The translations under genes and the position numbers were made by a program. Of a stretch of DNA of 64,000 bases, positions 1 to 11,800 are shown in pieces. The notes under the pieces were generated by a model. It was not told the origin of the DNA and made no database searches. It saw only the letters and a program-made list of their open reading frames with translations. Where the stretch lies: the NCBI GenBank assembly GCA_024114885.1, contig CP099419.1:2418001-2482000 (forward strand). The letters run 5' to 3'. Each line of letters starts with the position of its first letter. Within the stretch, counting starts at the first letter, position 1. This DNA is from Septoria linicola (Eukaryota > Ascomycota > Dothideomycetes > Mycosphaerellales > Mycosphaerellaceae).

Positions 1-1230
1 GTCTCTAAATAAAAGAAAGTCGTATACCCTTATACGTAGTCCGTCGCTTAATTATTACTGTCCAGCTTAGCTAGTCGGGCCTCTAAGGCAGCTTACTAAA
101 CCTTGATCTTGTTCCTCTTAGCTCTCTATTTAGCTACTACTAACTCTATATAGCGTCTACTTATCTAGGCTATTAAATTCTCGTATATCTATACCTTCGT
201 ATATTAGTAGGTCGGTCGGTACTACGCGCTAGTATTAAATACTACTCTCTTAACCTTCGGGATATTAGCTACCTAAGAGTAGATTTCGGTCTATTACCTA
301 TCTTCCTCCTTTACCTCCTTATTAGTTAGCCTAACCTTAATCCTATAATTTAGTACTATTAACTTTAGCTTACGATAGAATACTTAGCTAGCTTTATCGT
401 AGTAGTCGGTACCGTAGGCCTTAATAGCTCTATACTAGGCGTCGACTATATTACTCTTAATATCGCTTCTTATATCGGCCTCTACTATTAATACTATAGT
501 ATTAATTATATCTACTAGTAGTTTATGTTCTTACTAAGTCTAGCTCTTAAAAGGTTAGACCTCGTCTAGCGACTTCTTATACTTGTCTCTAATATCTTTA
601 TAGGCTTTCTACTTTATAACCTTATCCTAGAGTAACTAAGAGTTAGTTAGTCGTAATACCTAATAGTTCTCTTCGATACGTTCTATAAGCTTACGCTAGG
701 TTCGTTTTAACTTTTACTCTAGCCCTAGCGGTTTCTTCTACTTTTTTCTCCTTATAGCTTTATTTACTATATCCTCTAGTTTCGTTATATCTCTAATATA
801 ATCGTCGTCGTCGGAACTAGATAAGTCGATAGTCGGAAATAGCTTCTATTTCTTAGTTAGTACCTTCTTTAGTTCTAGCTCGCTAACTCCTTTATTATTA
901 GTCTTTATCTTCTTATTCTTAAGCGCGCTATTCCCTAATAGTCTAAGCGACTCTTCCTCGGTCGTACTCTTCTCTAGTAGTCTATTAATTAGCTTCTAGG
1001 TAGGAGTCCTATCGTTAGTCTTACTTAGCTTTCTCTTCTTATTCTTATTAAGCGACTCTTTAGATTTAGCCGCTACGATTTTAGCGAAACGCTCTAACTC
1101 TTTAGCCGAAGCCTTGACTAGCTAGCCTATAACGTCGTCTATAAAGCCTATATCGTAGTTATCTATACTACGATATTAACTAGTAGTATTATTATTAATA
1201 TCGTAGTTATTATTATATTTATAAAGGTAT
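1..1230 (-). repeat. RIP-mutated repeat, coding-like on minus strand (gag-like remnant)
   Basis: The stretch is AT-rich with CpA and TpG almost absent, the signature of RIP. Read on the minus strand it keeps long frames broken almost only by TAG codons, as expected when CAG (Gln) and TGG (Trp) both become TAG. The decoded text is rich in Lys, Glu, Leu and Asp with an acidic serine run near 800-840, and no pol motif is seen. It could be a Gag-like or accessory protein of a second element lying beyond the chromodomain end of the Gypsy element, or 3' sequence of that same element. Family unknown. Confidence 0.5.
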
Positions 1231-2511
1231 TTAAGTTTTAGCGTAAAATAAGTTATATAAAGTAAAGTAGCGTACTAGAAACTTCTATTTTATAACCTTA
1301 CTTCGCTAGACCTACGCGTAACGCGTTAATTTTACGTTTTTTAGTACTATCGGATATTACTATCTAGTAGTATTATAGCTGTTTTATCGCCTATTAAGGA
1401 TAGCGTCGGTCGTACGCCCTAAGTAGATTAGTTAGTATATCTATCGATAGTACCTATTCGTCGTTCTTAGGCCCTACTCCTTTCTATCGAACTAGATATT
1501 CTATTACTTGTCTACGATTACGTTCTACTATCCGAGTCCGTCTATCTTATAACGCTCTTATCTCTAGTAGTCTATCGTCCTTATCTACCTTAACTCTTAA
1601 GAGTTTACGTATAGGCCTCTTATAGAGATTATCTATAGCCGGATATAGTTCTAGCTCCGCGATAGATACTACTAGGTATATCTTCTAGTTCTAAGGTAGG
1701 TCGATCTCGTAGGCTAGTTCGCTACTAGTTACTCGTTTAATCTAGAACGGTTCTACTCTTAGAAGAGTTAGTTTACGGTTCTATACGCTAGGTATACTAT
1801 AGTTTTTTAACTATAAGAAGACGAAATCCTCTACTATCGGTTACTATAGTATATAGGCTACGTCGTAGCGTTCCTTTATAATTACCTCTACGTACGCGAT
1901 AGTATCGCGTACTTCCTATTAGATAACCTTCTATAATTTTAAGACCTCGTCCTTAGCCGTTAGTCTAACCTAGGAAGGCTCTCTTAGGTTAAACTCGATT
2001 ATAATCTTATTTAGGGATCGTCTAGTAGTAGTATTAATCGAATTATTTATAACTATTTATATTTATAGTAGTATATATTCTATCTCTACTCCTCTATTAA
2101 GGTACGTAGCTAAGTAGTATCGTAGAGCGATCTCTATAGTCTAGTTCGTACGTTCTAACTATCTATTAGTCTATAGGTAGTATATAGTAGATATTAGTAA
2201 TTTTACTTTTAGTTAGTCGAATATAGCCTTCTATATAGTAGTAGTAAACTTTAGATCGCGATCGGAGATTATTATAGTTAGTAGACTCTAATTATACTAT
2301 ATTAGCTCGTCTAGTAATCGGTAGGCCTAGGCGTCTACTAGATAGTCGTCCTACTCTATAATTAATAGGATTTTCTTAGATAACTTATAAGTAACTATTA
2401 GTATACTATTATAGTTACCGCTACCTAAAGTTAGTAGAGCTACTATAAAATCGATCGTAATAGTATAATAGGGGACCGATAGGCTCTCTAGTAGGTATAG
2501 CGCTCTATATA

Positions 2512-2516
2512 GCTAG
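2512..2516. repeat. Target-site duplication (left) of Copia-A copy 1
   Basis: The 5 bases GCTAG immediately precede the first LTR and are repeated at 8816-8820 just after the second LTR. A 5-bp duplication is standard for Ty1/Copia integrase, and it shows that the Copia element inserted into the Gypsy integrase region. Confidence 0.9.
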
Positions 2517-2794
2517 TATTAAGAATGTATCCTAGATAGTTAGTCTAGATATAGACTTCTGAGCATGGTTCTAGATGCCTAAGGCATCTACCTAAGGCTT
2601 AGCAAGAGGTATATCTTGCTTCTCTTTCTTCTCTTCTTAGATAACTAACAAAATCAACTTTGTATTTAGTTCCTAGTATATTACTACTACACTATATATA
2701 TAAGTTAGTTCAAGATTAATCCCCTATTCTTCTTTACTACGCTATACCCTTCTTAACATTATATGGTATCTATAAACGCTCTCTACTTTTAATA
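2517..2794 (+). repeat. 5' LTR of Copia-A copy 1
   Basis: 278 bp, same length as the LTR at 8538-8815. It begins TATTAAGAATG where the sister LTR begins TGTTAAGAATG, and it ends AATA where the sister ends AACA, so both terminal TG..CA dinucleotides were hit by CpA to TpA mutation. By eye it differs from the 3' LTR at 14 sites, all transitions. Confidence 0.93.
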
Positions 2795-2827
2795 GGTTAT
2801 AAGCCTAGGTTTATGTACTAAATAGGA

Positions 2828-2851
2828 GTAACCTATATTAGTATAGGTTAC
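2828..2851. repeat. Perfect 10-bp hairpin in Copia-A leader
   Basis: GTAACCTATA and its exact reverse complement flank a 4-base loop, 34 bases downstream of the 5' LTR. The position is the 5' leader of the retrotransposon RNA, between the expected primer-binding site and gag. It may be a packaging or dimerisation stem-loop, or a chance AT-rich palindrome. Confidence 0.5.
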
Positions 2852-5800
2852 TTATATCCCTTACAGTTTATAGAAAACATTTAGGGCCTAGAAGTTTCCC
2901 TAACTATATTACTAACGAAGCTAGTTTGTACCTAGTAGTATATAAGTTAGTAAAGATCTCTATAAGATAGTAGTATGTTTCTACTTTATTAATACCTACC
3001 TAGTTCTCTACTATTATACCTAGTATCACTAGAGTTAGAAGAGGCTACTTAGCCTTCCTACTACCTAGTAACAGAAACTCTACTAAGAGAGAAAGATCTA
3101 AGTCTTAGTAATTTCCTAAATACGAGGAATCCCTATCCCTTAGAGCTGGTCTCCCTACTATAAGAAATTACCCTTCTCTAGAATCCTTAGCTAGTCTAAA
3201 GTATTCTACTAATTATTTATTCTATTCACCTATTTCTATAATAGACTAAGAGGACAAGAAGAGCTAAAGGATTCTAATCCTAGACAGAACTAACTAGAAG
3301 AGATAGTTTAAGCTATAGATAGATAAGCTAGAAGGAAAGGACTAGTTCTAGGTAATTAGTTAACTAATTATTAGAGGGAACCTATATACAGTTTAGTAGG
3401 ATACTAGTCTTTAGATATATGTTACTTAGAATCAATACTTCTTAAAAGATAATACAGTATACAGGTTCAGTATTAGATATAGTATTAGTAAAGATAATAA
3501 GATAGAGCTAGAGACATAGTATGTTACTATACTAGTAGCTAAGATATAGGTGATTCTCTAGAACAAGTATAATAGAGTCCTAAAGTCTTATACTATAGGT
3601 CTAATTAAGTAGTTTATTATATTTAGGATATTACCTAATAAGATAATTAGAGAAGTATAGAGATACCTTAGAGGCCTAGGTAAGAGGATTACTAAGATTG
3701 ATCCTTAGGAAGCCTACTACTAGAGCTAAGAGAAAAGGCTAAAACATCTCCTATAGTCCCTACCTATATTATACTAAGTAGCTAAGGATACTATTATAAC
3801 CTAACTATCCTTAGATATAGACACTGTTCTCCTTCTACTTAAGTCCTAAGAGGTAAGAGATAATCTAGACAAGATAGATATAGGTCTAGCTATATTCTAT
3901 TCTAGGCAGCCCTACTAAGGAAAGTCCCTACTAATATACTAGCTCTATAAGAAAGAGAAGTACTAGTTAAAGGATTGTCCTAACCTCCCTACTACTAAGG
4001 AACTGTCCTAGTAGAGAAATAGTACTAAGAACTAGAAGGACCCTTAGGGATCATTCCTTAGAAGGAGGGTTAGAAGATCCTCTTTACTAAGGAATACTAG
4101 ATATATCAAGAAAGCTGTCTATAAGTCATTATTATATAATGAGCTAAAGAAGGTTGTCTAGAAAATAGGCAAGTAGCTTCAAAGGATAGAAAAGTCTAGA
4201 AAGCTTCTAAAGAAAGGATTTTCAGCTTAGGAGTCTAGTTCTAGTTCTGATTCTAGAACTTACTCTAGTTCTAGAAGTAATAATAATTCCCTATTAGAAG
4301 ATAATAACCAAGATAAGTTAGCCTATTCTATAATTAAGGCTAAAGGCAAGTTGTTACCCTAAGAATAGCTCTTAGATTCCTATACCTTATCCTATATAAC
4401 TAACTAACTATCCTTCTTTAGATTAGTAAAGCTACTAAGGAAGAAAGTATAGATCAAGGTAGGAGGAGGATACCTCTATACAACCTACTCTAGACTAGTA
4501 TAGATAAAGGGAATCTTAGGAGAAGAAGTTCTACTTAATAAGGTACTATTTGTTCCTAATCTTAGAGTAAATCTTATATTATAGGATTAGTTTAGTAAGC
4601 AATTTAGAGTCTAGAAGCCTGATTTCACTCTTACCTCCCTAGATAGCTAAACAGTTATAAAGACTAAGCTAGTTAGAGGTGTTCTATTTGTTAGTAAGAT
4701 ATTACCTCTTCTATAGGAAAAGTTATATTACTTACTATATAATCCTATAAAGGTTAATAATGCCTATACTACTCTATTAGAGAAGGATCTGAAATAGTAG
4801 GAGCTATAGTATAGAAGATTTATATACTTTAGAAGAGGGTTACTCTCAAACCTTTATAAAGTTACTAACCTAAAGGAAAGAATTCTAATTCCTAACTAGG
4901 AAGAGTATAAGTATAGGATCTATATAATAGGTAAGATAAAGAAACACCTAGGTAAGTCTATTAAGAGAAGACCTGAAAGATTAGCTCTTATATTAGTGGA
5001 TATCTGTGGACTATTACTATTATTAGTGAAAGGTTTTATATAGTAGCTTAAGATTATTAATAACTTCTTAAGAAAGAAATAGGCATTTCTACTTAAGGCC
5101 AGATCAGATATACTAACTACTCTTTAGAACTAGAGGATTAAGGTAGAAAGGTAGTTAGTAGTACTCCTTAAGTCTATAAGGGCTAATAATACTAGAGAGA
5201 TTACTACTTTAATTAAATAGTAGGAGAAGGACTTTAGAATTACTCTTAAGCTAACTAAGGCCTATAATTCACTCTAGAATAGAGTAGTTAAGAGGTCTAT
5301 CTAAATATTAGAGGCCTCTATTAGAGTAATACTTGAAGAAAGTAAGATACCTATTAAGTTTTAGCTAGAAGCTTTTAAAGTATAGGTATATATAAGGAAC
5401 AAGCTTCTAAATAGACCTAATATTAAAGGATTTAAGCTCTTACCTAATAAAGCTTTTAATAGGATCAAACTAATAGTCTCTTATCTTAAGGTATAGGGAT
5501 ATAGAGCTATAGTATATATAGATATAAGAGTATAGCCTTAGTAGGTAAGGAGTAATAAACTAATAAATAGAGGAAAGGATACTATGTTTGTTAGATACTA
5601 TAATAATATAGTAAAGGTATAGAAGTTCTAGGAGCCAGATATAAAGGCTATTAAGTAGTATACTAATGTAATCTTCTTTAAAGATAAGCTAGGTAGAGAA
5701 TTAAACTTAAATATTAAGATTAAGAATCTCCCTAGTTCAGCTCTAGAAAGAAGACCTATTAGAAGGCTAAGAACTATTAGCTAGCCTACTCTATAAGCTA

Positions 5801-8537
5801 GTAGGAGTACCCTAGGTGCTCCTAGTCTAGGCTAGTAGAAGCCTCCTCCCCCTTAGCTATTAGTATAGGTTTAGGAAGGAAAGAAACTCTTTATACAACT
5901 TCTACCTCTACTAGAAGATATAGGAGAGTATAGAAAATTCCTAGACTAAAGGAAAGTTAAGAAAGAATCTAAGAATTCTGCCTAAGAAACTATAGAGGTA
6001 GATTAGGAGTAGATAGCCCTAAGGTAAACTCTTAGAAAGAGGAAAGTATTCTAAGAACTTAATAGATTTAACTAGAAGCTGAAGCTAATTAGGCTTAAGC
6101 TAGATTAGAATAGTTAGCTAGACAAGGAAATGCTCCTAGAGTATTAGGCTTTCTTCTTAGCTATAAGCTCTATTAACCTAGGTATCCTATAAGACCTAGA
6201 ATTCTTAAAGGAAGTTAAAGAGATTACATTCTTAGCTACTAAAGAAGCAGGAATATATAAATAGGAGGTTCTAATCCTAAGGAACTATAAGGAAGTAGTA
6301 AGTGATCCTAAGTAGGGTTATCTCTAGTAAGAAGCTATTTAGAAGGAGCTAGATATACTTACAAGTAATAACACCTAGACTATAGTAGTCTTACTAAAAG
6401 GGGCTAACCTAGTTACCTTAAGATAGGTCTTTAATATTAAGAGAAAGCTTAGTAGAGCTATTAAAAAGTTTAAAATAAGACTAGTTATAAGAGGGTTCTC
6501 CTAAAAGTATAGAGTAGACTATATAGAGACTTTTACCCCTATAGTTAGGTAGGATACTCTAAGAGGATTCATGGCTATAGTCTATAAGAAGGACCTAGTT
6601 CTATACTAAGTAGATATGAATAATACATTTATAGAGAGTACTCTATATAAGGATATCTATATAATCCTACTACTAGGTATTAACCTACTAACTAGTATAG
6701 TCTTATAAGTTCTAAGGAGTCTCTATAGGCTAAAGTAAGCTATAAGAGACTAGAATTAGCTATATATATTAAAGCTAAAAGGAATAGGATTTAGATAATT
6801 AGAAGTAGACCTATGTCTTCTAATCTATAAGAAAAGGAAAGACCTAATAATCCTGATCTATGTTAATAACATATCTATTACTATAGAGAGACTAGAAGAT
6901 ATCCTCTAGTTCAAAGACTAACTTAGTAAGATCTTTAAGATCAAAGATCTTAGAGAACTAGATAAGATTCTTAGAATAAGACTAATAAGAAATAGATAGT
7001 AAGGCTAGCTGAAACTTAACTAGAAGCACTATATCTAAGAGAACCTAGCTAAGATAGGAATAGGTTAAGAGACTATATTACTAACTCTTTCACTAATAGA
7101 CAGCTATAAAAGTCTGAAGCCTACTAGACCAAATAATAAAAGGTATAATAAATAGGAGTACTAATCCATTATTAGAACATAGATATAGCTTATAACTATT
7201 ACAAGACTAGACATTTCATTTACCCTTAGAAGATTAAGCTCCTATATTAGTAATCTAATAGTAGGACATATAAAGGCTCTAAAGAAGCTGACTAGATACC
7301 TAAGATCAAACCTAGACCTTAGTCTAAGATACTTAAGGAATAGTTAAGGCTTTCTTACTAGATATGTGGACTCTAACTATATAATAGACAAGACTAATAG
7401 AGTCTCAATCCTTAGATATGTCTTCTTCCTTTATAGTATACTAATCTCCTAGATAAGTAAGAAGTAGAAATCTATAGCTATATCTATAATAGAAGCTAAA
7501 TACATAGCTATAGGTGTATATATAAAACAGTCATAGTTCCTTAGTACTCTTTTAAGAGAGCTTAGATGCCTAGAGTTAGTAGGAGAATATTCTTACTAAC
7601 TAAGGATCCTTAGTAACTAGGAAACTATTACTAGAATTAGGCTAATTTAGCTAAAAGGTAATAACTAAGCTACCCTTACTCTAGTCAAGGACTCATATGT
7701 TCATAACAAGTCTAAACACATTAATATCTCATATAATGCTATAAGAAAGCTCTAGTAGAACAGACTTATCTCTATAGAATATATAAATATAAAAGAGATA
7801 GTAGTAGATAGTCTTACTAAGCTAAAGAATAGACTATAGTTTTAGGAGTTTGTAAAGTAGCTCTACCTTATATAAGAGATATACAAAAGATAACTCTAAG
7901 CCTTAGAGTTGAACTAAGAGGAGTCTAAAAGAAAGATTTTAGTTACTTGACTCCTCCTTAGTTAGACTTTATAAAGTCCTAAATACCCTTACTAATATTA
8001 GACCTATTACTAACTATAATATCACTATATAGCACCTAGCTGAACTAGATACCTTCTAAGGCCAAGTACTAGTTAATATTAAAGACCTCCTCTATAGTAG
8101 CTATTATCTCCTCTACTAGTATATAGTTACTCTACTCCCTAGCTTGATATAAGATCCCTATAGCTAAGAATAGTATACTCTAAAGACTATTAGGGAACTA
8201 AGAAGCTATATAGAATATAACTAAGTAGGGGACTAGGCTATAAGGAATCTAGGGAGCTATTAGAATTAGCTATAAGAAAGGACAGAGGTAACTTACTAGA
8301 TAGTCTATGTCCTAAACAATCTACTCTTATATAAGAGAGGAGGAAGATCTTATAGAAGGTATTTCTTTTACCTTTTTATAAGAGATAGTAGTATAGAAAG
8401 TTTGTTAGATTAATAGTTAGTGCTATCTAGTTATTAGTCTAAAAAGTAAGTACTTAATAACTAATTAAGATTAGGACTAGTATTTGAGTACTATAGATAA
8501 TCTATTAAAAGATCTAACTATATAGCATAAGTAGGAG

Positions 8538-8815
8538 TGTTAAGAATGTATCCTAGATAGTTAGTCTAGATATAGACTTCTAAGCATGGTTCTAGATACC
8601 TAAGGCATCTACCTAAGGCTTAGTAAGAGGTATATCTTACTTCTCTTTCTTCTCTTCTTAGATAACTAACAAAATCAACTTTGTATTTAGTTCCTAGCAT
8701 ATTACTACTATACTATATATATAAGTCAGTTCAAGATTGATCCCCTATTCTTCTTTACTACGCTATACTCTCCTTAACATTATATAGTATCTATAAACGC
8801 TCTCCACTTTTAACA
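8538..8815 (+). repeat. 3' LTR of Copia-A copy 1
   Basis: 278 bp, retains the canonical TG start and CA end. It is preceded by a short purine-rich stretch (AAGTAGGAG, 8529-8537), the likely remnant polypurine tract, and followed by the GCTAG duplication. Confidence 0.93.
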
Positions 8816-8820
8816 GCTAG
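8816..8820. repeat. Target-site duplication (right) of Copia-A copy 1
   Basis: GCTAG, identical to 2512-2516. Confidence 0.9.
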
Positions 8821-11800
8821 TACTATATAGTCTATAGCGCTAAGTACTCCTAGTAGTAGTCGATATAAAGTCTTAGCCTCTTAGCTAGCTTCCGTATATA
8901 GTATTAGGTCGCGATACGAGCGTATAATCGGTAGTAACTAATATAGAATTAGTCGTTATAAGCGCTCTCGAATATATTACTCTCTAAGATCTTAGGAATA
9001 TATAGTCGTTTACTAAAGTCGTACCTATCTATCTATATAAGTCTATCCTCGTTAATCGAGAACGTAGTCGATCTAGGTTAGGCGGTTTATAGTATCGCTT
9101 TAATCCGACTTAGGTATTTATCCTATTCGTAAGCGGTTACTAGCTACTATCTAAAAGCTTCGTCGATCGATAACGTCGTTACTACGTTATAGGTAATATC
9201 CTCTAGAGTATCCTCTATTAGTTAATCCTCGTCTATCGTCTCTAGGCGAGATAAGGCGTTAGGAACTATATATTCTCTACTAGGTTTATACTTAATCTAT
9301 AGATCGAACTAAGATAGGTATTAGGACGCTCGGATTAGTTAGTTATTTAATTTATCTACGCTAGAGGAGGTTAGAGCTGTCTAACTCGTAATACTTACTA
9401 TAATAGCGTAGTCGGTTAGGACGATAACTTTAGACTTAGTAGCTTCTATTATCTATCTAATCCTCTTTACTATCTATACTAAGTAGGCTACCTCTAGCTT
9501 AGTTAGCTAGTACCTACGTTCGGTCTAGGATAGCGTTTTTAATAAGAATATAATCGGTTAGGTCTTGTTCCTAGGTAGGTCCTTTAATACTATATCGCTC
9601 TCGATATATACTATTATAACTCTAAACCCTCTCTTATAGGAAGCGTTAATATATACGTATAGTAGTCGGTCGTAGAAGAAGTAGTATAGGATAGAAGGTT
9701 TTACGAACTCCTTTTATAGAGCTTTAAAAGCTAGTCGTAATAACTCTATTAGTTATACCTCTATAGTCGACGTATAATAAGCGTAAGTATATTTCCTAGT
9801 AGGCACTTTTTTAAGTTTATCGGTTTTAATACTCTATAAAGGCTCTACTAGCTATACGTAGTATCCGATATAGGAACGTAGCTAACTCGTTAGTCTAAGG
9901 TAGTATTCTATATCCTTTAGGCTCTACGAGAACTTAAGCTTTAAGATAGTAGCTAGCTTCTTAGCGTCGGTTACTATACTAAAGGCGTCTACTCTTATAT
10001 CTAGTAGTTTAACTAATAGGTAGCTAATAAAGGCTTTATCGGCTACTATAGTTAGATTATACTTCGATAAGGTAGTAAAGAGTTAGTCTAGGTATTATAA
10101 ATACTCGTCGAGGGTATAACTAAAAATTACTATATCGTCGACGAAAGCTCTAGCGAAGGTATAGGCTTTTTCGGTCTATAGGATACGGTCGATCTAGCGT
10201 TATACGTAGGGTAGTAAGTTCTTATAGCCTATTACTACTATATTATAGAGTTCTTAGCCGTAGTAAGATACGACTACGAGTTTATATCGGTTACTTAAAT
10301 ATACTAACTATTAATAGAAAAATGCTCTTATATCGACTATTAAAATATAGAGGTATCTCTATACTATAGCTAGTATATCGGTCTATAGAGGTATCGGATA
10401 GGCGTTAGTTACTATAATTCGATTTAGTCTACGGATATCTACTACTACTCTACTCTTTTAGCTAGCTACTAATTCCTTCTATTATATAAACGTTAGAAAT
10501 CTAAATAGAGTCGGTTTATCTACTTATAATATACGGCCCTACTAATATAGTTAGTCGTAAGTCTCGTTAATAACTTCCTTATCTTTTAGTCTAAGTAAGT
10601 ATACTCGATAGGCTAATTTAGCCTTAGTAGTATACTAATCGCTTACTAAGGAGATAGTTAGTTAGTTCTCTTCTAGGACCTTAGTAAACTTTCTATCGTC
10701 TATAAATAGTAGTTTATATTTAGCTAATAGCCGTTCGTATTTTTTAATAGTCTCTATATCGCTAAAAAAGGTTACTCTATAGATCTCTTTATACTTAGCT
10801 AAAGCGTCGGTTATACTTACTATAAATAATAGTAGGACTATTTTTCTAGTCCTCTATATTACGCTTATAGAAACGTACCGGTTATCGAAGAAAATTATAC
10901 GCTCTAAATAGAAATAAAAAGTAATCTTTTCCTATTATAGTACTTCTATACCTAGTAGTACCCCTACTACTAGTCTATTAATAATAAATACTCTTATTCT
11001 TATCTCGTATCTATTATTAAAATATAGATATAGGTTAACTTAATTAGTTAACTATATTAGTTAGTTACTAACTCTTTATACTCGAATAGGTCTATCGGGT
11101 TTAATTAGAATCGCGCTAGAGAGATATTTCTATACTAGTTATTAGTCGACTAAGGTAATAGGGTTACTACTATCGAGGTAGATAGCTATAGAGGGTCTAT
11201 CCGACCTAAGTTTTACTTATATAGTAGTATACTTCGTTATCTCTCTTAGCTTATTAGGTCGGGTAGCCTCTAGGATTTTCTATAGTCTATCCTAAGGTAG
11301 TAATATAGCTTGTTATTCGTTAAGAACTATTACTTATATACCGTATATATTATACTACTAGACGCGATAGCTAAATATATAACGTCTAATTCCTCTTCTT
11401 CTAGCTCGTCTCTAGGCCTATTACTCTCTTTATCCTCGTTAAGGTAATATACTCCGTCGTTATCTTTACTACTCTTAGAGTTATCTTCCTTAAGCTAGTA
11501 AGCGTCTATCTTCTAAGTAAAGAGCTTTAAAGGTTATAAGGTTTTACTATTATACGCTTTTCGATCGTCTCTATTAAAAGCTCTATATAGCTAGCGTTCG
11601 TTTTAGTCGAATAGTCTACTTACGTATCCCTCTTTATAGAGCTTCTAGGCGTCGTCGCTCTATCGGAAATTAGAATATAGTAGTAGTTACTACTAGTCTA
11701 TTATTAACGAGAATTATAACTAGTTAGGTCGCGGTTCTAGTCGTCGATCGTTTAGTAGCTCGCGTTCTTACGAGTATTTACGGTAATTACTTATATTCGT

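Larger units (their letters stand above)
2517..8815 (+). mobile_element. Copia-A copy 1: complete RIP-mutated Ty1/Copia retrotransposon
   Basis: Full-length element of 6299 bp with two 278-bp LTRs and a matching 5-bp target duplication. Plus-strand order is Copia-type: Gag with a mutated CCHC knuckle near 3937-3986 (Cys and His codons turned to Tyr), a protease-like segment near 4370, GAG-pre-integrase and integrase core at about 4800-5300 (LALILVDICG readable), reverse transcriptase at about 6480-7000 with the YVDD box read as YVNN near 6860, and RNase H at about 7380-7870 (IEAEYIAIG-like box near 7490). Stops are nearly all TAG, at Gln and Trp positions. The last frame ends near 7876, leaving about 660 bp before the 3' LTR. 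Inactive. Confidence 0.93.
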
